30,682 nt of DNA from JBBRSL01 sp038245435 (GTDB lineage: Bacteria; Patescibacteriota; Saccharimonadia; Saccharimonadales; CAIOMD01). Under the pieces are notes generated by a model. It was given only the letters and a program-made list of their open reading frames with translations, made no database searches and had not been told where the DNA came from. Where the stretch lies: contig JBBRSL010000008.1 of NCBI GenBank assembly GCA_038245435.1, forward strand, positions 1-30,682, in the 5' to 3' direction. Below are positions 1 through 7,800 of the stretch, one piece after another. Each line of letters begins with the position of its first letter. Positions within the stretch are counted from its first letter, which is position 1. A program made the translations under genes and the position numbers.

Positions 1-1
1 C

Positions 2-3000
2 AGCTTCAGCGGTACCTTCACTAACCTTATTAACAGCACCAACTTCAGTGTTACCAACGCTGGGGCAATAACCGGCGTTGGTGTTAACTCGGGTACTGGT
101 CTCCTACAGGGAACTGGTGGCTTAACGCTTACTGGTACGACAAGCATTAACGCAAGTGGTGCAAATACGACTAGTATTGGTACCGGCACTAACACCGGAG
201 CTACAACAATAGGCAACGCTAGCAACGCAGCAAACACCGTTACAATCGTCGCTGGTGCAACAACCGGCATTGCACTTAATGCTCCAATTATTGTTGGCAA
301 CGCCACGACTCAGGCACTCTTTAACACCGTTGCAACAACTGTTAACGCCTTTGGCGCTGCAACAACTATTACTGAAGGTGCTGCCACTGGTACGACAAGC
401 TTTGGTAATGGCGGTGCGTATACTCTACAGACATCGGGCGGTAATGGTAACTTAACTATTCAGGCAAATGGTACGGGTACGTTAGCACTTAACACTACTG
501 GCGCAGGTACGGTAAACGTAGGTACGGCTAACGCAACGACAGTGGGCATTGGTAATACTACTGCTGCGGTGTCGATTCAGGGTAGCGCGGCTGGTGGTGT
601 TAGCATCCAAGCAGCTGCCGGTGGAACAATCAATGTTGGCACTACTGCAAACAATAACCTTAATCTCAATACGGGCGCAGTTGCTGGTACGACAACAATT
701 GGTGGTACCGGCACAACAGGTGTTATTACACTCGGTCAAACCAGTACTGCTAGCAACACCATTAATATTGGTGCAGCAGCAGGCGGCACGTTTACGCAAA
801 CAGTTAATATTGGCACAAGTGCAACGGCTGGTTCAACAAGTACGGTCAATATTGGCTCAACTATCGCGGGCGCAGTTACACTTCAGTCTGCAAGTACTAT
901 TAACCTTAATGCTCCAACAATTGCTAGCAATGCTGCTAGCCTTAATTTGCTTAACACTTCAACAACTGTCACTGGCTTACAAGCGGCAACAAGCATTAGT
1001 CTTGGCGCAACAACAGGTACACTAACTGTCCGTAACGCAAACCAAACATTTGGTAATGCTGCTGGTTCTGGGCAATTTACAAATAATGGATCAACCTTTA
1101 ACGCGACTCTTGCAGTGTTAGACGACTCAAATGGTGGTGCACTTGGTGGTACTCCTGCTGGTGGTCTTACTGCAGGCCAATCAGTTGATGTCTACACCTC
1201 AATTTCAATTAACCAAACGACAGCCGGCCAAACAATTACGTTGCCGAACCCAAGCACGACGACAATCGGGCGTGTCCTATATATAAGCAATATTGGTACG
1301 CAAACATTTATTATTAATGGCACTACTTTTGCGCTTGGTTCAACTGCAACAATGTTCTGGAATGGTAGCGCATGGGCGTTTGCCGGTATGGATGGCGGTA
1401 GCAATAACTACATTCAAAACCAGACTGCCGCTGACCAAGCTGCTAGCTTCCGTCTCAGTGGCACTGGCGCAATTAACACGACAAGCGCTACGGCATTCCG
1501 TGTACAGAGTGCTGCAGCTGCAGATGTAATGTTTACGGTTGATACCACCAATAACCGTGTAAAGGTAGGTAACGATACTGGTACTGGCACCGCTACAACA
1601 GTATTTGTCTTTGATAGCGCAGCTTCAGCACCAACTGGTGTAAACGGCTCAATTTACTACGATACAACAACAAGTCGCCTTACTTGTTACGAGGGTGGCA
1701 GCTGGGGTGATTGCGGTCGAACAAAGCTACAAGATGCATATAGTAACAGTACCGGTGGTACAACTCCAGAAGTACTGCTTGATGCAACACGCTCAGGTCT
1801 TGATGTCCAAGATGCTAACACGACCCTTGGTGCAACATTTGGCCTCCTAAATGTTCGTGCATCAGCAACAGCAACAACGCTTGGTGCTTCACTCTTCACC
1901 GTACAAGGTAACGGTCGTGTTGGCATAAATAATGGCTCAACTGGCACCGCTCCGGCCGTTAGTTTCGACTTAAGCTTTGGTCAAATTGCAGGCATCACAA
2001 CTGCTCGTACGATTGGTGTCGAATCACAAGCTACGGCTGCCACTGGCGGTAACGGCCTAACGGTAAGTTCTGGTGCCGGTAACACAACTGGTGCTGGTGG
2101 TTTACTTACACTTCAATCAGGTGCAGGCGGTGCAACTGGTACTGGTGGTGCACTTACCGTACAAGGTGGTAACGGTGGCGCAACAAGCGGAGCAGGTGGC
2201 CTAGTCACTATCCAAGGCGGAAACGCTACCGCTGGTGCATCAAACGGCGGCGGCGTAAGCATACTTGCCGGTGCATCAACAACCACCGGTGTCTCTGGTG
2301 CAATAACAGTAACAGCTGGAGCCGGTGTAGCTGGTAGCAACACGGCTGGCGGCGTCATTAATATTACTTCTGGCGCCGGTGGCGGTTCAGCTGCTGGTGG
2401 CGCGCTTACGATACTTGGTGGTCAAGGTGGCGCAACTGGTACTGGTGCAGGTGTCACGGTTCGCGCTGGCGCCGGTGGCGCAACATCTGGTTCTGGTGGG
2501 ATCCTCACTCTTCAAGGTGGTAATGCAACCGCAAGCGCTGCAAACGGTGGTAACCTCAACCTCGTCGGTGGCCTCGGTGGCGCAACGGGTGTTAAGGGTC
2601 TTGTGGTCGTTGATACTGCAACGTTCTCAACTGCTGGGCTCCAAACTTCGGGTGTATCTGCTAACGTTACGCAAGCTAACATTGATAGCTATGGTGCAAT
2701 TCTATTAAGTGCCAGCGCAACAGGCATCACCTACACATTGTCTGACCCAACTGTCGCTACGGCTGGTCGCTTAATTTATATCACCAACAACGGCGCAAAC
2801 GACTTTACGCTATCTGTTAACGGTGGTGGCATTGGTAACACTATTGCCATGAAAACCAACACCACTGCAACTATGATTTGGAACGGTGTTGACTGGACAG
2901 CTGCTGGTGCTTCAAGCTCAACTGACCTTCAGGCCGCTTACAACAATACACTCAGTAGTGCTGGTGGAGCCGAAATTGTGCTTAACAACACGGCAAGTTC

Positions 3001-4294
3001 AAATGGCTTTACGATTCGCAACAACCTTACGAGCCCAATCATTGGCGGTGGGTTGCTCGAAGTACAAAGTTCAATTGGCACAAACCTCTTCAGCGTCAAT
3101 AACAACATTAGCGAACTTGTTGCTAACGGTGGCGCCGAAGATTCAGCTAACTTTAGTACTAACTGGACAGCTCTTGGCACGTCAACTATTACTCGTAATA
3201 CAACAGGCGGCCAGTACGCAACCGGTACAGCAAGCGCTAACGTTTCTGCAGGTACGACTGCCGGTAACGGTATTCGTAACAATTTGGCAAGTAACCCTGC
3301 GATCAGCACTACTTACATGATTTCATTTACGGCGCAACTTGGTAGCGGTTCGGCATTTACCGATCTAGCCGTAGACTATACACCAACTGGCGCTTCAACC
3401 GGTACTGCATGTATCAATGCACAAACAATTGTAACGGGTAGCTGGACTCGCATAACCTGTGAAGTTACTACGCCGGTAACAGCAGTTACCAACCCAGATG
3501 TCTTAATCTACCAGGTTGGCGCAGCAGGTGTCGCCCGCGTATTCTACATCGATAACTTAAGCATGACGCTTGCCGATAACTCCGGTGGTATCCCGAACAA
3601 TGTACAAATTGGTGGTGGTATTTATGGTGGTGCACCAACACTCTTTACGCTTGACCGTTCATCGGCTCCACCAGTTGCAAATGGCAATACTACCTATTAC
3701 GGCTCAATGTACTACGATACAACCACTGGCCGTATCCAATGTTACGAAGCTGACGGTTGGGGTGCTTGTGGTAGCCCTCCGGATAACATCATCACACTTA
3801 CCCCTGAATATACCGGCGCAGTACTAAATGGCACCGGAGTTGGTACCATGACGAGCGATTTCTGTGCAAACTCAGCTGCACTTACGGTTGGTACACTCTG
3901 TGCAAGCGGTATCTCTCGTAACTTCTACAAATGGACAAGCCCACAAGCAACAACGCAAACCTATAGTATTTATGTTTCATACAAATTGCCGAGTACTTTC
4001 AAGGGCTTCTTAGATGCAAACACTATAAAGCTGACTGCCTACACCGATAACCTAACGAATGGTACCGTAGACTACCAAGTCTTCAGGAGTACTGGCGCGG
4101 CTATTACATCTTGTGGAAGTTCGACCGCTGTTACAACAACAGTTAGCACTTGGCAGCAAGTATCGTTTAGCGGTGATGAAACAGCTTGTGGATTCGGTGG
4201 TGGTGAATACATCATCTTCAAGATTAATGTTAACGCTAAAAGTAACGCAAACGTCTACGTCGAAAACCTAGACTTTACGTTCAATAACAGGTAA
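2..4294 (+). CDS. Giant tail-fibre-like surface protein, 5' partial
   Basis: The frame is open from base 2 to the TAA at 4292-4294, giving 1430 residues of a longer protein whose start lies outside the window. The first ~350 residues are Thr/Ala/Gly/Asn-rich short beta repeats (TTIGNAS, LALNTTG, VNIGT types) like those of phage tail fibres. Two longer modules (from about residues 395 and 895) each end in an IWNG/FWNGxxW strand. A Gly-rich repeat block lies at ~682-867. Two YYDTTTxRLxCYExxxWxxCG motifs occur near nt 1660 and 3715. From residue ~1038 (NGGAEDSANFSTNW) there is a predicted jelly-roll, carbohydrate-binding-like beta sandwich, and a second beta sandwich closes the protein. No transmembrane segment or sorting signal is visible at the C-terminus. 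It is probably an extracellular fibre or adhesin, related in modules to the 11958-16523 protein. The domain assignments come from sequence pattern only; the role is inferred. Confidence 0.85.
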   Translation, partial: SFSGTFTNLINSTNFSVTNAGAITGVGVNSGTGLLQGTGGLTLTGTTSINASGANTTSIGTGTNTGATTIGNASNAANTVTIVAGATTGIALNAPIIVGNATTQALFNTVATTVNAFGAATTITEGAATGTTSFGNGGAYTLQTSGGNGNLTIQANGTGTLALNTTGAGTVNVGTANATTVGIGNTTAAVSIQGSAAGGVSIQAAAGGTINVGTTANNNLNLNTGAVAGTTTIGGTGTTGVITLGQTSTASNTINIGAAAGGTFTQTVNIGTSATAGSTSTVNIGSTIAGAVTLQSASTINLNAPTIASNAASLNLLNTSTTVTGLQAATSISLGATTGTLTVRNANQTFGNAAGSGQFTNNGSTFNATLAVLDDSNGGALGGTPAGGLTAGQSVDVYTSISINQTTAGQTITLPNPSTTTIGRVLYISNIGTQTFIINGTTFALGSTATMFWNGSAWAFAGMDGGSNNYIQNQTAADQAASFRLSGTGAINTTSATAFRVQSAAAADVMFTVDTTNNRVKVGNDTGTGTATTVFVFDSAASAPTGVNGSIYYDTTTSRLTCYEGGSWGDCGRTKLQDAYSNSTGGTTPEVLLDATRSGLDVQDANTTLGATFGLLNVRASATATTLGASLFTVQGNGRVGINNGSTGTAPAVSFDLSFGQIAGITTARTIGVESQATAATGGNGLTVSSGAGNTTGAGGLLTLQSGAGGATGTGGALTVQGGNGGATSGAGGLVTIQGGNATAGASNGGGVSILAGASTTTGVSGAITVTAGAGVAGSNTAGGVINITSGAGGGSAAGGALTILGGQGGATGTGAGVTVRAGAGGATSGSGGILTLQGGNATASAANGGNLNLVGGLGGATGVKGLVVVDTATFSTAGLQTSGVSANVTQANIDSYGAILLSASATGITYTLSDPTVATAGRLIYITNNGANDFTLSVNGGGIGNTIAMKTNTTATMIWNGVDWTAAGASSSTDLQAAYNNTLSSAGGAEIVLNNTASSNGFTIRNNLTSPIIGGGLLEVQSSIGTNLFSVNNNISELVANGGAEDSANFSTNWTALGTSTITRNTTGGQYATGTASANVSAGTTAGNGIRNNLASNPAISTTYMISFTAQLGSGSAFTDLAVDYTPTGASTGTACINAQTIVTGSWTRITCEVTTPVTAVTNPDVLIYQVGAAGVARVFYIDNLSMTLADNSGGIPNNVQIGGGIYGGAPTLFTLDRSSAPPVANGNTTYYGSMYYDTTTGRIQCYEADGWGACGSPPDNIITLTPEYTGAVLNGTGVGTMTSDFCANSAALTVGTLCASGISRNFYKWTSPQATTQTYSIYVSYKLPSTFKGFLDANTIKLTAYTDNLTNGTVDYQVFRSTGAAITSCGSSTAVTTTVSTWQQVSFSGDETACGFGGGEYIIFKINVNAKSNANVYVENLDFTFNNR
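2045..2605 (+). repeat. Gly-rich 16-18-aa repeat block inside the fibre protein
   Basis: About eleven tandem units of 16-18 residues follow the pattern G-(four hydrophobic/beta residues)-x-x-G-x-G-x-x-x-x-G, for example GALTVQGGNGGATSGAG and GILTLQGGNATASAANG. The regular spacing of a short beta strand and a Gly-rich turn suggests a beta-solenoid or polyglycine-type sheet. It is flanked by non-repetitive modules on both sides. Confidence 0.75.
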
Positions 4295-4399
4295 TGACCA
4301 TGCATGTATATATTCCACCCACCAGCCGAATCAATCATACACAAATCAAAGGGTTTACCTTATTTAAAATGACTCCAAACACAATCCTCTTAAGCCACA

Positions 4400-4426
4400 G
4401 CTTCGGCGGTTTATCGCCGCCGAAGC
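4400..4426 (+). terminator. Hairpin downstream of the fibre gene, possible terminator
   Basis: A perfect 10-bp GC-rich stem (4400-4409 with 4417-4426) has a 7-nt loop and lies 105 nt after the stop codon. A second small hairpin (GCTAG-ATTTT-CTAGC, 4427-4441) follows directly. There is no long T-run, so termination is uncertain. Confidence 0.4.
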
Positions 4427-4585
4427 GCTAGATTTTCTAGCAAGCCCTAACACCTCTCGTAAGTGCTAGGCTTTGCTCATGGCACTCCTGCCGGGCTAGC
4501 AAAAAGGGTAACTACCAAGCACGATTTATGGGTTGCGGAACCCGCAAATCTACACGCGAAGTAGGAACACAAAAACCACAAAAAT

Positions 4586-4615
4586 GCCGATACCTTAAGT
4601 AGTTTTGGTATCGGC
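4586..4615 (-). terminator. 9-bp hairpin with T-run on the minus side
   Basis: GCCGATACC (4586-4594) pairs perfectly with 4607-4615. Read on the minus strand the stem is followed by ATTTTTGTGGTTTTTG, a plausible minus-strand terminator tail. On the plus strand no T-run follows. No minus-strand gene that would use it was identified. Confidence 0.3.
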
Positions 4616-4700
4616 CCAAACAAAAAACAAAAACGGACAAACAAAGTCACCCGTTGCAGCTGCGGAACAATTGCGGCGGGAGGCAACAAAAAATCAAAAG

Positions 4701-4736
4701 AAACGTACTAGCCATAAATGGCTAGTACGTTTTATT
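4701..4736 (+). terminator. Strong 14-bp hairpin terminator upstream of the kelch gene
   Basis: A perfect 14-bp stem (4701-4714 with 4719-4732) has a TAAA loop and is followed by TTATTTA. The A-rich flank on the other side makes it potentially bidirectional. It marks the 3' end of a transcript that starts upstream, either the fibre mRNA or a separate RNA. Confidence 0.7.
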
Positions 4737-4822
4737 TACAGGGGTAAAACAAGAATCATTTTTATAGTCATAAATGTACGGGGCAATATGGGGTGAAACT
4801 CCTTTAAAAAGCTTACGTATAT

Positions 4823-4831
4823 TGCTATACT
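4823..4831 (+). promoter_or_regulatory. Extended -10 promoter for the kelch gene
   Basis: TGC-TATACT is an extended -10 element at 4823-4831, with TTTAAA 17 nt further upstream as a weak -35. The 12-nt string ATTGCTATACTT (4821-4832) recurs exactly upstream of the beta-helix gene (28387-28398). Transcription would start near 4838, leaving a short leader with GAGGGA at about 4845. Confidence 0.5.
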
Positions 4832-4867
4832 TTTATATACAAAGAGGGAGCAACAAAAACACCGGTA

Positions 4868-7800
4868 ATGAACGATATTTATCGTCCAAAACATACAGAT
4901 AGCGACGTGCCTAGCCAGCATCGTTCTATTTCTGATACCGCAAAGCCTCAGAAAGCGGCAACAAAGACCTTTAAAATTAACATTAGCTTAGCGCCAGTTA
5001 TGAAGTTTTGGCGATGGCTTGAATCTGAAGAATCGCAGGCACGTGTAGTTTCGGGCACTTTTGCGCTAATGATGATATTTGCCATTGCCATACAGGTGCA
5101 AACCCCACTAATCCGGGGTAATAGATATGATATTGCGAAATATCAAGAATCGTTACTTAAAAAATCAGTAGAGTTATATGGCGAAAAGCTCGAGCTTAAT
5201 CAGCAATCGCAGATGTATGAATACAACAAAGATTATAACCCTACGAGTGAAGGGGTAGCTGGCGCTGTTTACACGCCAAAATTTACTGCAAGCTTTGAAG
5301 TAACGGACAAAAAGGTAGTAACAGTTACTGACCCCGTTAATAAAGTAAATATTGCTCTGACACCAAAGTTTAGGCTTGATGATGCCCAAAAAGACACAAA
5401 TCATGTTATCTATCCGTTGCAAGATATTGATGCGAGCATGGTGTATACCACTCGAATGGGCAGCGTCAAAGAAGATATTATTTTAGATAAGTTTCAAAAA
5501 GATGAGTTAGCGCTAGACTACGAGATTAAGACATCCGATGGTTCCGAAATTAGAATTGAAAAAGACGGCTCACTGGCCGTATACGGTGTATCGAGTAGTC
5601 TACTCGGCAACATCACTACAGGTAGCGATAAAGATGCCGAACTTTTATTGAAGGCTCGTCAGAACGGTAAAAAAACACAACTGTTATTTACTATTCCGGC
5701 GCCGTTTATTGCCCAGGCTGATAAAAAAAAGAGCCCTGCAAAAACGTGGTTTACGCTTGATGGCAATAAGCTGACGATCCACGCCAGCGGACTGAAAGCA
5801 GCGAGCTACCCACTAAGTATCGATCCAAGTGTCTATATTGAAACGGCTTCCAAGCTTATGCGTGGTAATAATGAGAGTAATGTTAATTTCGATGTTGCGA
5901 ACGAACTTATCCAAAAGGGCCAGACAACCGGTGCACGTATTGATGCCTGGACAAGTACTAACAACTTAAGTACTCCAATATGGGGGCAGGGCACTGCTGT
6001 TGCAGGTGGCTATATTTATTCAGCAGGTGGTTCAGGTGGTAACTCAACAACCACAGCGACGTATTACACTGCTGGTGCGTCAACTTTTCCTGTTCCAACA
6101 GGCGTCACATCCATAACTGTAAAAGCCTGGGGAGCTGGTGGTGGTGGTGGTGCGGGTAGTAATAGCACTAGATTGGGTGGTAATGGTGGTGGTGGTGGCT
6201 ATGCAAAAGCAGTACTTACTACTACACCCGGTGAAACATTAGATGTTCTCGTTGGTTCTGCAGGCTCGAAAGGTGCTGCCAATACGAACGGTGGTGATGG
6301 TGGTGGCTATTCGGCCGTAAAACGGAGCGCGACATTCTTAGTACAAGCAGGTGGCGGTGGTGGCGGTGGCGGCACAAGGGGTACTGCAAATGGCGGTGCC
6401 GCTGGCGCCGGTGGTGGAGCAAGTGGTGTAACAGGTAGTGCTGGCGCAGGTACTTCTCCTCAGGGTGGCGGTGGTGGTGCCGGTACAAATGCTGCAGGTG
6501 GTGGCGCTGGTACAGCCGGTACCGGTGGTGTAGCAGGTACTGCAGGTGCTGCAAATGCCGGAGGTAATGCTCCTTCGATTATTACAAGTTGCGCAACCGC
6601 ACAAGCAGGTACTGGTGGTGCGGGTGGAACAGGTGGTGGTGGTAATGCTGGTACTTATACTGCCGGTAACTGTTCTTCTGGTGGCGGTGGTGGCGGTGGT
6701 CGTTTCGGTGGTGGCGGTGGTGGTAGCACTAGCTCCAATAACCGTGGTGGTGGTGGTGGTGGTGGTGGTAGTGACCTAGTCACTGGTACGGGTACTGTCG
6801 AGACCGCTGGCTCAGGAGTAACGCAGGGTAATAGCGCTGATGTTAATAATAATGGTTCGGGGCTTGGAGGCACCGGTGCTATTACGGCTGCAGCTGCAAC
6901 AGCTGGTGCAGATGGTGGGGTGGTAATTACCTACACCGTATCAGGTTCTTCTGTTGTAAACACTGTCGCATGGGCAAAATTTAATACAACTACCAACGCA
7001 ATCGAAAGTCCTAACCCTGGTGCAGGTGTTTGCACAGGTTGGTGTAACAACAGCGTATATAATTTACCAACAGCGCTTACAGACCTTTCGCTTGTTGCCT
7101 ATAATGGGTTCTTGTACGCAATTGGTGGTGCAAATAGTGGTGGAACACCACAAACATCGGTGTATATTGCAAAGATAGGTGCGAATGGTGAGCCGCAACT
7201 CTGGCATCCATCAGGCGGCACACCGGTATATTGGTACACTGATACGGCGTTAGGTGCAGCACGGAGTAAATTAGCCGCAGCTGCTTATAATAATAAACTC
7301 TATATTTTGGGCGGGCTTACAACAAGCTCAACTCTGCTTAGTAGCAATACCGTTCAATACGCTAGTATAAACCCGACAGGTACTCTCGGTACCTGGACAG
7401 CTACAGGCATGTCAGCACTTACTTCGGTGCGCTACGGGTTAAGCGCGCAAATCTATAACGACACAATGTACGTTATTGGAGGAGACGCTACCTTCACAGG
7501 TGCTCCAATATCGACCGTTGAGTATGCAAAACTCAACAGTGATGGAACAATGAATAGCTGGGTATCGACAAATAGTCTTATAACATCGGGTAGAATGACA
7601 ATGGGGGGGAGCTATAGCACAATTTGGGGTGGCTATATCTATGTCGCGGGCGGTTGTACTGCAGTTAATGGTAGCGGGTATTGTACGACTATGGCCAGTG
7701 ACGTACAGCTCGCAAGTATTAATGCTGATGGTTCCGTAGCAGAGTGGAATACAATTATTGGCTTAACAAATAGTCGTGTTGGGCACACGCTTATTGCTTG

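Larger units (their letters stand above)
4295..4867. other. Gene-free stretch rich in inverted repeats
   Basis: No convincing protein gene is visible. The stretch holds at least four strong inverted repeats: 4400-4426; an imperfect one at about 4440-4478; 4586-4615; and 4701-4732. There is also an 8-pair stem with two G-U pairs around 4651-4680 (CCCGTTGC with GCGGCGGG). It ends in a terminator-like hairpin before the promoter of the kelch gene. It could carry a small structured RNA; no known RNA family (tmRNA, RNase P, SRP, 6S, tRNA) was recognised. Confidence 0.45.

Noticed and set aside
4528..4602. 24-codon ORF MGCGTRKSTREVGTQKPQKC...
   Set aside because: It is basic and has three Cys, but no SD lies nearby and its end falls inside the 4586-4615 hairpin; kept only as part of the possible RNA region.
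4295..4740. tmRNA, RNase P RNA, SRP RNA or tRNA in the gene-free stretch
   Set aside because: No T-arm (GGTTCRA), no RNase P core and no SRP apical-loop motif was found on either strand.
6222..6604. His- or Cys-rich minus-strand frames opposite the Gly-rich domain
   Set aside because: They are artefacts of GGT/GGC repeats read in reverse.
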